This document shows, one piece after another, positions 36,088 through 47,600 of a DNA stretch of 64,000 nt. The stretch covers positions 1-64,000 of the forward strand of contig VZRR01010830.1 of the NCBI GenBank assembly GCA_013398015.1, read 5' to 3'. The notes under the pieces were generated by a model. It worked only from the letters and a program-made list of their open reading frames with translations, had not been told where the DNA came from and did no database searches. Numbering within the stretch: the stretch's first letter is position 1; each line of letters starts with the position of its first letter. The position numbers and the translations under genes are program-made. The stretch comes from Oreocharis arfaki (lineage: Eukaryota; Chordata; Aves; Passeriformes; Paramythiidae).

Positions 36088-36425
36088 TGGCTGCATTCTT
36101 TCAGCCCTGATAGTGACCCTCAGCCACTCCTCAGCTTCCCCTCTAAACCATTCACGATTTTCATAGCTCTCCTTTGGATGATCTCTAACAGCTTTACACC
36201 CTTCATATTGTGCTACCCAAAACTGCACACAGCAGGTGAGGCCTCACTGGTGCAGAGTGAAGCAGGGCATTCACTTCCTTTGAGCAGTGAGCAATGTTGT
36301 GCCTGCTACTACCCAAGTTGTCCCTCCTGGCTGCCGGGGCACTGTTTACTCATATACAGCTTGCCATCAACCAGGACCTCTAAGTATCTTTCTGCAGTGC
36401 TGCTCTTCAGCAAATATGTATCAAA
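36088..36425 (-). mobile_element. CR1 LINE, continuation beyond LTR C
   Basis: Antisense CR1 resumes with CTCAGCCACTCCTCAG, TAGCTCTCCTTTGGATGATC and CCAAAACTGCACACAGCAGG, to CATCAACCAGGACCTCTAAG. The minus frame has a QFWVAQYE remnant of the ORF2 C-terminus. It is co-linear with the part ending at 35290, so it is one element. Confidence 0.92.
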
Positions 36426-37584
36426 TATCAGACTGAGATATTCACAGTCCTAAAATGGAAGGGGTTTCCTAGGTCCATCTTTTGAGTGATTATTTTCTGT
36501 GAGGCACACCATTATTTCAGCATGTTTTAAAGCAGTTTTTTCTGCTCGTTACTGACACCTGGGGAACAATGAGCACCACGTACCATTATATCTTTCTGTT
36601 ATGAAGAAAGTAAGAAAGAGTGAGGCAACATAGCATAACGAAATATAGAAGCCAAATTACTATTTTTTGTAGTAACACCATCTCTACAACTAGGAAGTGT
36701 TAGAGAGGCAGAAAGGAAGATCAATATTGCTCAGCTGTGATGGTGAGCAATGCCAAATTCAAGAAATATGCTCCATCATCTTGGCCACTGAGACATGTAT
36801 TTCACAAGTAAAATGGAACTTGACCAAGACTTCTTCTAGAAAAAACTTTTCATGACATTAGTCTCTAAAAGATTGAGCATCAGTTTGCATGTCATGGCGT
36901 ATATAGGTCATATAAACCTAGGTTTCAGCTAGTTTCAACACTTGACTGTAGATTTAGCGTTAAAAGCAGAGGTTTACACTGTCTAACAAAACAACAGTGT
37001 GCAACCACTCCTGTACTAGTTTCATCAAAAGCCAGACCGCAGCAGCTCTACAGTACTGATGGTAACAGCAGCCCTGCAGTATTGATAATAACAGTTGTGG
37101 AGAGGCTACAAACACATTCAGTCTCTGAAACCTTTACTGAGACCTTGACAGCCAATGTTTCTTAGAGTTCAAAAGTGAGAAGCTAATCTACCCTGTAAAC
37201 CCTCAGAACTGTAAACTCCCTTTGCAGTGTCTCAACACTTCTCACTCATTCTCTCAAAATAAATTTTTTGAGCAACAATAGTGAATGTTTTAAGTATGAA
37301 ATAGTATAAGGACTTACAGTACAAGTAGCTAAACACCAAATGTCAGCTGCAGCTCTCTCTCATAGGATAGGGAGAAGAGAATAGGAAGATGTCTTGGGTA
37401 ACCCAAAATGTTACTCTATTCTATATTTATCTGTGCCTGAAGATGTTACTGTGTCTCTAAGACTCTGCAGCTGGAAACAGAATTGCAGGACTGGAGTGGG
37501 GTGCCAGTCCTTCTTAAAGTCTGGGTCGCTCAGGCACAGCTCTCTTGCCTCTTGGCTGTTGTTCTTTCCCTTCTGTAATTAAAG
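36426..37584. other. Unique DNA, nothing recognised
   Basis: No gene or repeat family recognised. Confidence 0.5.
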
Positions 37585-38415
37585 GAAGAGAGATGAGGCA
37601 GTGCAGGAGGATGCTTCTCTTGGTTTTCTTAGTTTTTTTGATTTTTTTTTTTCCCAAGTGGGTTGCTTTGGGTGGGCTTTCCAGGGGGCTTCATCTTGCA
37701 GTTCTCAATTGCTCCAAAGTAAATTCTGCAGGTGCCCATCTACGGATGGGGTACTGTGCCAGGAAAAGCAGAACAGTTGCATTCCTGCCATCGCCCCAGA
37801 CAGATGCTGCCCATTTCTGATGAGGAACAGACACAGTCCCACCATGAATTCCATCCACTGACTGAGTTCCAGCCACGAGAGTATTTCAGCTGCATTTGTT
37901 GATACAGATACTGCCAATGGAGAGACAGGAGGGGCCTTTGACTGCTTTTGGATTCCAGGTTTCCTTTTTGTTTTGTCCATGTTCTCTGTTGGTTGTTGTT
38001 TGGGGGAAAAGGGAGTTTTGTAATCTTGGAAGTTTGGTTTCTGTGGGTTTTTTCACTCTCTTTTTTCTATTTCTCCACGCACAGTAGGAAGAGGTGTGAG
38101 GGCAGCCGCCGTGTTTGCCTTTGCATCCCCACAGGCAGCCGTCTGCAGAGGGCACCATCTTGGGGGAGAGGGTTCTCCTCCATTTTTGGTTCCTCTTTGT
38201 TCCTGCGGAGTCTTTGAGATTCCAGCAGGTTACCTTGTAACTAGTAATTTTTACTGTAATTTTTCTTGCCTGTTGCATTTTTTTCTTTCTTTCTTTTTTT
38301 TTTTTTTTTTTTAAGTAAACTGTTGTTTTTCCACTTCCATCTACTCATCTTTGTCTCTCTTTATTGGTGGAATGGGAGCAGTTAGACCTAAAGAGGAGGT
38401 AAAAAATTTTTTACT
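37585..38415 (+). mobile_element. ERV-derived segment, LTR-like, approximate ends
   Basis: A GC-richer stretch with GGCAGTGCAGGAGGATGCTT near its start. Later it has TTCCTGCGGAGTCTTTGAGA, TTCCAGCAGGTTAC, a long T run (38295-38312), AAGTAAACTGTTGTTTTTCC and TTTATTGGTGGAATGGGAGC. The last blocks resemble the 3' part of ERVL-type LTRs in songbirds, from memory. Frames of up to 130 codons here lack retroviral motifs. Ends and target duplication were not resolved. Confidence 0.45.
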
Positions 38416-38419
38416 GTCC

Positions 38420-38954
38420 GTCCCCTTAACTTTACTTACATCAAAACAGAACCGTAAAAGTGTGAAAATTTATGGTGGAGATAAGAGCAGTTTATTAATA
38501 GAACTATAATTATAATAGTAATAATAATAGCAATTTTTTTTCTGCTGTAATGAAAAGGGAAATGAAAAAAAATGGAGAAATAAAGCCCAAGGAGGACAAA
38601 TTATGCAAATGAAAACAACTGATCCTCACCAGACAACTGATGAGAAACCTGTCCCTGAGCAGTGCCCCCCAGACAACAATGCCCAGATTTTTATGCTGAG
38701 TATGAGGCCTAATGGTAGGGAATATACCTTTCATCGGTTGGAGTCAACGGTCCTAGCTGTGTTCCTTCCCAACACCTGGCTGAATTTCCAGACAACTCAC
38801 TGGCAGGGGGGATAAGACAAGCTGAAAAGGCCTTGGCCATGTGTAAGCACTGCACAGCAACAACAGAAACACCTCTTTATTATCAACACCATTTCCAGGA
38901 GAAATCCAAAACACAGTCCCACACCAGCTTTTATGATCTATTCCAGCCATGACA
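38420..38954 (-). mobile_element. Solo LTR (antisense), family of the 48.1 kb LTR
   Basis: Read on minus, it starts TGTCATGGCTGGAATAGATC. It carries GTTGATAATAAAGAGGTGTT, GTGCAGTGCTTACACATGGC, a GGTATATTCCCTACC block and a terminal part with TTAATAAACTGC. The same blocks in the same order occur on plus at 48.1-49.3 kb. A perfect octamer motif ATGCAAAT lies at 38603-38610. The right end (38954) is firm by TG/CA logic; the left end is approximate. No exact target duplication was seen. Confidence 0.72.
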
Positions 38955-40423
38955 AGTTCAGAACAGATGGCAAATAAGCACCTACCAAGCAAAGATTTTT
39001 GGTACTGTAACATTTTAGGGATGTTACTCCTTATACTAAGGGAAATATTTGCTTAAGCAAGCCTGTGTAAGACTTCTCCTAGCACATCAGTGTTGTCTAA
39101 AGCTTGAGAAGTTCTACTTAGATTTCTGTAACAGGTTCAAAATCTAACTGTCAGACTTTCAATTCCTGACAGACAGCAAAAGTTGCTCTTTTCTTTTGAA
39201 AGCAGGAAGACAAAAAGAGAGCATATGTCTTTAATTATCATTCTTAAGGAAAGGTCAGTGGAGCGTTTTGATTGTATATTGGTTCTGTATATCTGGTATT
39301 TAAAAACGTGATTTAAAAGGAATATCTACAGTTAATTTCTTTATTCTTACTAAGTTACAAGAACACAAATAATATACTTCATAGGGGAAACTGTGGAGAA
39401 ACAGTATTAAATATAATTAAAGTACTATTAAGAGAATGTTTTTTTTTGACATTACCTTGCCTGTATTTTATTACCTCAAGTATTCAATAGTTAAAGATCA
39501 GCAGACAGCATGCAGTATGGTCTTCAGTTTCACTTAAGTGGAAGTTGAATAAACCAGTCAAGATGGAAAACTGTTTAATAAAGAGTTTCAGCTACTTTAG
39601 TAGTTCTAACAACAAAAGTAGCTACAAGTAAGATACAAGTAAGTACTTCTCTGAAAGCATTTCATCAATATACAATGTCTCTGGAAATTTGAGGGCTGGT
39701 TCCCGGTTCAGATAATGAAGCTGACACAGGTAGAAGTGCTGAATTACACATCATATTACTCTGTGACTTCCTGATGACTTAAAGAATAAATGTGGCATTA
39801 GCATATCTGATATTAGGGGGTTTTTTACTGTATGCATCTCCCAGTACCTCTAACAATTGCTGATGTCTATATTGACTGAAAAGCAAGCTGTAGAGCATTT
39901 ATTTGAGCCTTTTTCTTCTCTAACCACCATTTCAGGCTTCACTTTCTGCTGGCTGTTTAGTGAGTCACAGAGTTCTGATTTTTCCATGCCCCTCTAAAAA
40001 AAATAAGATAATTTAGAACAAAAATTAAAGACAGCAGCATGAGATCAAAACATAGAATTCCTCACACAAAAGTATGATTCTAGTTAATTTTAAAAAACAG
40101 CCTGGAAAAGGTTATGAAAGAAGGTCAGATGGAGTGACAGTTTCCCACACAATCAAAATAATGAACAAGTGCCTTCATGGTGTTTCTTGACAAGGTTATA
40201 GCCCCTGTGAGTATTCTAAGTCAGATCAGAGGTTCAAATGGTCTGGCATCCCACAGAACAGCTAGTTGTCTTCAGAAAACTGACTATAAGTATGCTATTT
40301 CCCAGGAGTCTTGTCTTGAACTGATTCTGAGCTTGGGTCAGAAACGCAAGTTTAGCAGCTCTTTAACTTTACTACTGTCAATCTGTCCAGTTACTTTATT
40401 CTAGCCAAGCTCTTTTTATTTAC
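38955..40423. other. Unique DNA, nothing recognised
   Basis: No gene or repeat family recognised. Confidence 0.5.
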
Positions 40424-40624
40424 CTTTTATAATGAAGACTCCCAAAGTTTTCTGGTGTTTTCTGCGAAGGGTGGCCTCCTTCCGCAGAAGGAAAAAGGTA
40501 AACTCAGTATGGATCTTCAGGCACTTCATGACAGTAGTAGACTGGTTCGAAGAGCAGCTTGACAGATTTAAGGAAGAAAAAACTTCTAGATGGAAAAGAT
40601 ATTCTTCACATCCACTCTCAGACA
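40424..40624 (-). other. Alternative: 201-nt exon candidate, minus strand
   Basis: On minus, a good acceptor (CATTTTCCCATGCTTGGCAG) precedes 201 open bases ending at donor GTAAAT. The exon would start and end in phase 1, so it would be symmetric. The read includes EYLFHLEVFSSLNLSS and FTFFLLRKEATLRRKHQ. Its end phase fits the start phase of the minus-strand candidate at 33980-34089. It cannot be judged apart from the plus-strand frame without conservation or RNA data. Confidence 0.25.
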
Positions 40625-40656
40625 CTGCCAAGCATGGGAAAATGACCTAGATACAG
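40432..40656 (+). other. Candidate coding exon or small ORF, plus strand
   Basis: A 72-codon ATG frame (40432-40650) with A at -3 of the start. It begins MKTPKVFWCFLRRVASFRRR and contains the charged stretch WFEEQLDRFKEEKTSRWKR. Its stop is followed within six bases by ATACAG and donor GTAACC at 40657. Another donor-like site (AAAAAG then GTAAAC) lies inside. There is no signal peptide or membrane segment, and the product would be basic and helical. I recognise no family. The antisense frame over the same bases is also open, so strand is undecided. Confidence 0.3.
40460..40489. repeat. Short inverted repeat (hairpin)
   Basis: TTCTGCGAAGG (40460-40470) pairs with CCTTCCGCAGAA (40478-40489) around a 7-base loop, with one bulged base. 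It lies inside the coding-like region. Confidence 0.7.
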
Positions 40657-41654
40657 GTAACCATTGCTATTTATATTAATTACAGCTTCACATTCATATA
40701 TCTAGGTCTAATTACAACATGATAATTAACTGAGAGCTAGATTATATTGTTTCCCACGGAACAAAATGACAGTGCCTAAGTATTTCTCAGACAAGAAGTA
40801 TAACACATAATCCCTCAAAATATCAACCCAAAGTCTAAGAAACTCTTGGCTGAATATATATAAACATAGATACAGTCTTAAAATATACGTGTTAAAATGG
40901 TTCAGTTGGGATGAAACTTTCCATAGAATATATTCTGCGTTTCTAAGGTTTGCGATTTCAGCTTCATGCTAGAATCACCTGTAGAAAAACTTCTAGAGAT
41001 GAAGCAATAGTTGTCAATCATGTCATTAAAAATCTCTATCTCCCACAATGTGTACAAATTTGAGAATTTTGTAGAGATGGAGTCTGCTTCAGTAATAAAC
41101 CAAGCGTTACAACCTAACTAGATATTTTCACTTTAATTCTGAATATTCCTTAAACACTACTCAAGGCATTTTCCATGGCAAGTGCAGCACATTGTTTTTC
41201 TCCATAACTTGATGAGTTGCACAGGATACATTAGTTATAAACGGGTTGCTAAAAATCAAATAAATTGTACAAGATAGGTAAATTGCTAGTATTCAAAACA
41301 GTTATCTGACGATATATTCATGCTGCCATTTTTTGCAGAAAATATGACACAGCATAAAACAAGGAAACAGAAACACTCTTGAAAACCATGCCATTAATTT
41401 AAAACTATGTTTATTGCATTAATATAAAGGGTTTAGTAATGGCAAAATGACTGCTTCTAGGAGACCACACACAAAAGAAAAGAAATTTATTCCCCGGTAT
41501 CTATTCTTTAATTGTGTGGAAGATAATTTTGAACCATGGAAATCTTGAGTAGAAAGTTGTATAAACCACGGGTCTTCATATGGCTTCAATGAGCCCGGAG
41601 CAGAAAAAGCAGATCATCTGTCGTGGGGTGTCTTCCTTCCTCTGCCAACTGTTT
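40657..41654. other. Unique DNA, nothing recognised
   Basis: No gene or repeat family recognised. Confidence 0.5.
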
Positions 41655-42190
41655 CACTTTTGGAGACACACCTGAAGTACTGCATTCAATTCTGGGGCCA
41701 TCTGCATAAAAAGGATCTTAACCTGTTAGAGGAGCTCCAGGGGAGAGCCACAAAGATGATCCAAGGGCTGGAGCATGCCTCCTATGAAGTCAGGGTGAGA
41801 GATTGTGGTTGTTCAGCCTGGAGAAGAAAAGGCTGCAGAGAGACCTTACAGCAGCCTTGCAGTAGCTAGAGAAGGCCTGCAAGAAGGTTGGAGAGGGATC
41901 TTTTACAAAGGCGTGGAGTGACAGGATAAAGGGGAATGGCTTTAAGCTGAAGGAGGGTAGGTTTAGATTAGATACTGGGTAGAAATTCTTTACTGTGACG
42001 ATGAGGAGACAATGGAACAGGCTGCCCAGAGGAAGCTGTGGATGCCTCATCCCTGAAAGTGTTCAAGGCCAGGTTGGAATAAAGCTTTGAGCAACCCGGT
42101 CTAGTGAGTCGCATCCTTGCCCATGGCATAGGGATTGGACTAGATGATGTTTAAGTTCCCTTCCAAAGAAACCATTCTGTGGTTTTAATA
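41655..42190 (+). mobile_element. CR1 LINE, 3' end, 5'-truncated
   Basis: The frame 41660-41869 encodes LKYCIQFWGHLHKKDLNLLE and KMIQGLEHASYE, the CR1 ORF2 C-terminus. It then runs through AACAGGCTGCCCAGAGGAAG to a diverged tail, CCATTCTGTGGTTTTAATAA. A frameshift breaks the reading after the SAWRRK residues. Confidence 0.92.
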
Positions 42191-42614
42191 ATGCAGATAG
42201 ACATACCATCAAGTAATCATGAAGGAGAGAAAAATGAAAACCTGGCAGAGATATTGGCTCTTCAGTCACAGGTGAACATGACAAGTGGACAATTAGGACA
42301 CTACAAAGCATCAGCACCTGGAACATCTGAGAAAGAGCAGTAGCAACACTGGCATTGTAGTTAGAGTTTTCCCTACTCCTCCAGTCTCAGTGTAGCCATT
42401 AGAAAAGGTTTTTTCTGCTTGCCAAGGTCTAATACGCATGTCATGGTTTAACATACAGCTGTTTTGACAAAAGCTCAACAGCTTTATAAAGCTGTCTTGT
42501 TCTGCCTGTAGCAGCTGTAGAATTTCGAGAGTTGGGGTAATTCTACATATCTGATCTAATAGCATCACTTCACAAAAACAAGCTGAGTGTCCCTCTAATC
42601 ATGAAGTATATACT
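42191..42614. other. Unique DNA next to a solo LTR
   Basis: No gene recognised. The last bases include GTGTAT (42615-42620), the left target duplication of the next element. Confidence 0.5.
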
Positions 42615-42620
42615 GTGTAT

Positions 42621-43182
42621 TGTTGGGGCGGTTAAGCTGGCAACAGTAGAAGCCGAGATGCCAGAAACCCCTGGTGCAGGAGAGCCGCTGCGCTGATAGA
42701 TCAAGTCCAAAACGTAGATAGCTTCCCTGACTCGGGTTATAGGGAAAGACTTCTCCCATCAGGCAGTACCTGTCCGGTACCTTGTCCCCCACACTGCCCC
42801 ATCCCTCTCCCCATTGGTTGTTGTATCCCTCTGCCTTCCCCCTGCCCCTTGCCCCCAGGTAATTGGTTACTGGTGCTTTGCCAGCCCCCTTTCTGTTACC
42901 CCTTATAAGCTGGTATACAAGGCCCGCTCTCTCTTTTTCGCCTCTGGTCTCTTTGGAATAAACCTTTCGGAACCCATGCGGAGAGCCCTCCACGCTCCTT
43001 GCTCCTGCTAACACCTGAGCTGTCCTGGCCTGGGTGCGGGGCTGTGTCTCGGTGCCATCCATCGGCACGGGTGCTGGAAGTCGGCCTGCGAGGTGCCGAG
43101 CTGCACCCCCAAGGCATCCCTTGCAGGGGGTGCTTCTGGGTTAACGCGGCGATTTCAGCCACCCCACAACCACCCCGCATCA
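42621..43182 (+). mobile_element. Solo LTR with exact 6-bp target duplication
   Basis: A 562-bp element, TGTTGGGGCGGTTAAGC...CACCCCGCATCA. It is flanked by GTGTAT at 42615-42620 and 43183-43188. U3 is GC-rich with ATTGGTT (CCAAT-type) boxes. TATA is TTATAA at 42903-42908, and the poly(A) signal AATAAA lies at 42957-42962. U5 is GC-rich and holds CCTTGCTCCTGCTAACACC. The order and 6-bp duplication fit a class II (ERVK-like) or alpharetrovirus-like provirus reduced to one LTR. The intact duplication and clear signals suggest a fairly recent insertion. Antisense frames here are shadows. Confidence 0.92.
42903..42908 (+). promoter_or_regulatory. LTR TATA box
   Basis: TTATAA lies 49 bases before AATAAA, in a GC-rich U3. 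This is a plausible core promoter of the solo LTR; present activity is unknown. Confidence 0.6.
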
Positions 43183-43188
43183 GTGTAT

Positions 43189-43688
43189 AGGTGGAAACTT
43201 CTTCGGCTGCAATCTGTTCCGTTCAGCAGTATTTGCACCTCCTCAGTAAAATTTCACGTTCAAGAAATGAAGGCAAGTAAGCTGTACAGTAAACAGACAG
43301 CTATGCCTGAGATTTAGCTATCTGCTAACTTAGCTAATGACGAACAACTGAACATGATGTGAGAAATTACTGAATGTAAAAAAAGGTGATTGGGAGGCTG
43401 ATAGGGCTTACAGAGAGCAGCATGAGAAGTGAGTGGATTTCCCAAATGACTAAGTTCAAAAAAGAGTATGTGTGGGCTCTTAGAAGACAGAAACAAGAGG
43501 TGCTTGTGCCCCAGAACATCCTGGCCCGAATTTGCTATACATTTCCATTCTAGTGCAAAATGTTTGGGTTGGGTGTCACAGCAGCCAGATTGAATTCTGT
43601 TGTAAAAAAGCAAACTCGTTTTATCTCCCCAAATGCAGTTGCTTGTTCAAGATTGAAAAAAACTTGCTTTATTTGAAAGACTTTTGAG

Positions 43689-43725
<37 letters not shown>

Positions 43726-44216
43726 CGATAGATAGATAGATAGATACTGAAGCTTCTGGCTAAAAGGACTCTGGAGCTGATTCGCTATATTCAACAGAAA
43801 ACCACCACTTCCTGTGCATAATTGTGAGGATGAAATGTAACAATTGAGATCAAATTTGTGGGAAAATTGTCAAGTTTACAGTCTCTAAGACAAGTTCTTA
43901 CACACATCTAAGCCACATTCTGAATTGAAGTAAACCTACACCACCGGTCTTCACTCTCTTGAGAACCACAACTGACATCTACACATATAGTTCATCCTAG
44001 AATCCTCACATTGTGGTACAATCTCAAGAGCCAGTGTTTGAAATGGTGTTAAGGTGCTGACTTCAATTTGTTTGCTATAGAAGTGAGGAATTGCAAGGCC
44101 TAAGAGAAAGCTAAACATTCCTGAGAGACTAAAACAAAAATCTTTTGAATATAGGTAATTCTTATATATTTGATTATTTCAAACATTATTGTATCAAGAA
44201 AAGCTTTACAATTTTT
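43189..44216. other. Unique DNA with a GATA repeat
   Basis: About 1 kb separating two solo LTRs. No gene seen apart from the tetranucleotide repeat at 43691-43746. Confidence 0.5.
43691..43746. repeat. GATA tetranucleotide microsatellite
   Basis: About 14 units of GATA with one substitution (GATC at about 43722-43725). Long, near-pure and probably polymorphic. Confidence 0.97.
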
Positions 44217-44222
44217 GTGCTT

Positions 44223-44692
44223 TGTAGTGGCTGTAGGTTTGCTGGTAGGGTGGCCGCAACCTTCTGAAAGCATCTCTGGCTGAGAGCCACATGGCAAGGC
44301 CACTGCACACGCACACACACTCAGACACCCCGGATAGTTTCGTCAACAGGTTGATGGCAAAGAGTCAGGATTGGTCTCCAGGAGGGATTTATTCCAGCCA
44401 CGTCCGTGGTGAGGGTCCAGGGAGGCAGATGAAGATGGGACAAAGAAAGGATGAGCAAGAGAGAGAAAGAGGAAGGGTTCAGGTTTTTTTATGTGGGGTC
44501 AGTAGGGGTGGAGAAAAAGCATCAGGGGCCAATAGTCTGAGGGCATGGGGGTGGTGCACAGGTGGGACTAGGGTATAGGGAGCAGAACAAGGCATCCTTG
44601 GTGAGACCTTTTGGTCTCCCTAGCCCAGAGAGTGTGGCCAGGACATGTCTTTCTAGAGGGTTGCTGCGGCTACAGGCTCACCGGCTCCCACA
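44223..44692 (-). mobile_element. Solo LTR with exact 6-bp target duplication (antisense)
   Basis: A 470-bp element flanked by GTGCTT at 44217-44222 and 44693-44698. On minus it starts TGTGGGAGCCGGTGAGCC and ends CAGCCACTACA. An A-rich TATA-like CATAAAAAAAC lies at about 44483-44493. The poly(A) signal AATAAA (TTTATT on plus) lies at 44388-44393, and a GT-rich R/U5 follows. The family differs from the 42.6 kb and 31.7 kb LTRs. No internal sequence remains. Confidence 0.9.
44388..44393 (-). terminator. LTR poly(A) signal
   Basis: AATAAA on minus, inside the antisense solo LTR and downstream of its TATA-like element by about 90 bases. This fits a U3-R border. Confidence 0.6.
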
Positions 44693-44698
44693 GTGCTT

Positions 44699-47600
44699 TG
44701 CGAGCAGGATCCTTTTCAGTGGTATTATCATCTAACACGGCAGGAGCAGTTCTGTGAGCAGAATGGATATCCCAAAGCTCATCCTTTGCTAGGAATGCCT
44801 TCCAAGCACTGTTCACACTGAAAGTGAATCACATTTGATATTCTTTTTAATGAAGCAAGCACACGACACTGAACATACGAAAATATTCAAGAATGAGACA
44901 GTCTTTTGGCAGTCAGCCTGAGCTACCATCTGGTCTTATAACAGCAGTGGAATAAAGTTTATATGATACTCTACTTTAAAAAAAATTAGGCAGGGATATA
45001 CTGTATTTTACTAGAGTTGTTTAATGGAAATGTCTGAAATCTACATGTAGATGAAGGACATTGATGTATTTTTCTACTTTCCTACAGTTTGGATTTATAC
45101 ATTCTAACGAAGGAGTCATTCATTTGAGCAAGTGAGGATAATCAGTTTCGAAAAATATATTATAAACAATATCACATAATTTTAAAGTACTCATTTCTGA
45201 AAGTATCTCTTTTAATTTTGCCGTCAATACCAAGATATTTTCTATAAAGCTCATTTCTAGTATTAGTATTGTAATCAGTAGATATATTCAAGAAGAACAG
45301 TGACATTCACTGAAGTATTGGACACATGATATTAAATTTATTATTCATTAAATGATGTGAACTCAGAGTTCCTGTTTCTTTAGAAAAAAAAAGAAATGAC
45401 AGATCACAAATCTTCCTCCTATTTGGCTCCCTCTGTACTGCAATAGCAGTGCAATCTGATTACTGTGTAATCAGATATTTTTTTAACTGATCATTTGCAG
45501 TCACTATACCAAATCTGAGAGCTGCATGATTACAACAAAATGGAAATACTATAGATCAGTTGAAGGATTTCTTAAATATGTCCTTCAATTGCAAATGGGA
45601 TTCAGACTGTTTAAACTCTCATATTTCAACAGTGGGATATCCTAAACCAAGAGTTTTTGTTTTAAAGCAGCCACATCTTATTCTCCCATACCAGAAGAAA
45701 CTAAGCTTTAGCTCAAGCTGCAGTACTTTGCAAAAGGCTAAAGAACTCACTAACCCTTGCAAAACAAATATCTATTAGACATGAATATATATTTTATGCT
45801 TGCATATTTTATATTGATTAAGGGGAGAGACTTTTAGGAGATGTATATCCACGATGACCCAGTTGCATTCCTGTCTCAAAATTTTACCTCCAAGCCAGTA
45901 TCCTGCCTTATGCAGAGTTGCTTTAAGAGGTCCCATCACACCTTATTACAGCTGCAGCCATTCAATTTCGATAACATGTCCATAACAAAAGCACAAGCAT
46001 AAAACAAACAGAGAGGCTCTTACTTTGTTTTCCCACAGTAAGAGACACAGGGACAGCATTCTTTATGTACTTTGCTAGATCAAGACTCCAGTAGTGCTAT
46101 GTGGAATTCGAAGACACATGCATAAGACTAACTCTGCTCTGTAACTTTATCTGTAAACACCATAACTCCCAATGAACTTTAGTGATACATCTCTCAGCAT
46201 TTTCAAGGCACCAGATTTAAATTAAATCTCCTCTGTTCTACACATTAAAAAGGAGGGCAGCTGTTATTTAGTCTAAAGCCCACCCTAATCAAAGATTTAC
46301 GGCACCATTGCACTTTCATCTCCCTCTTTCAGCTATTATCTTAGTTGACACATTTGACAATCCTTTCTGCATCTATGCCCACAAGCTAGAGCCTAAGTCC
46401 TCCTCAATGGCCTCTTCCATTTAATCTCTTTTTAAAACATGTCACAAATGCTTCACGAAACCCTCGCATCATCATCTGAATAAAATTTTCAAATTGAACT
46501 CAGCTCCAACACACCCGAATTTGAGATATCAATGGCTTGAAGTCTCCCTATTTTCTCTTCTTTCAGGACACCAGTCCACTGTATCCATTTCCTGAGACCA
46601 CCTGCTTGGTAAATTAGGGCCAGTTCTTCTGTCCATTTGACCATTGCAACAATGTGATGGTTTTCATTTCACCTTTGTTACAATTGTGCTCGATGCATTA
46701 CCCACCTGTCATCTTATGCATCCACAGGAAGCTGCCTGAGCATCATTAATCCCTTCAAACTCTAACTAATATTTCCACCATTCTATTACATGAGGAAAAA
46801 ACAATATCTGTTTGCAAGGAGGTTGTCGGAGTGGCTAGAGCAAAAGTGATTACTGGACAGCATTACACGAGGTGGTGAGAATGTCCTTCTGCACGGGACA
46901 TCTAGGATGGGGATACAGCTCTTAGTACACCTTAACAGTCACTTTAAAGCAAATAAAGTGAGTATGTCGTAGTTTTTAGTGTCACCAAGCTGGCAGTTAA
47001 GAATAGAAATAAACAAGATCTGGGAGTCTCTTAAAAACACCCTAAGCACTTAAGCTGACAACAGCACTTAGAGTGATCACATTTAGTGTTTACCATCCTA
47101 TTATATCACATTTCTTGAGTTTTCTGTTCTGTTTGTATTTATGGGTTTAAAATCATGTTTTATGAACTCTTAAATATATAAATAGATATGTATATGATTG
47201 TGTTTATTTACATTGCTTAAAAAAATTTAAAAGGTGTCTAAATATAGCTGCATCAATGCTTTTGCAGCTATACACATCTAAAATATACTGTTATTAAACA
47301 TGAAAAATACTTCATTTTTTCTTATCAAAAAAAGCATACTACACTCTGATTTGCAAAGTAAAACAAATGCATTTTTGCACACAAAAAAACCAAACAAAAA
47401 TCCAGTATTCTCTTATGGCTACATAAATTAGAAAAGGTTGAATATTTCCTCTGGAAAAAAATGAGTTTATGTGGATGACATCCCACACTTATTCTAGTCT
47501 TTTTTTCTAGTTATGCATTGTCATTAGAAATGTGATGCATATACTACTGAGACCATTGCATTCAGTAAGTCTAGTCTGAAATTCATAACGTTTTTGAACT

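Noticed and set aside
37886..38278. A 130-codon minus frame
   Set aside because: Lies in ERV-derived non-coding sequence; no gag, pol or env motif.
42595..43180. Minus frames of 94-157 codons over the GC-rich LTR
   Set aside because: Shadows of a plus-strand solo LTR with TATA, poly(A) signal and target duplication.
43691..43746. GATA array as a sign of sex-chromosome (W) DNA
   Set aside because: Single microsatellites of this size occur on all chromosomes; the rest of the window is not repeat-dense enough for a W.
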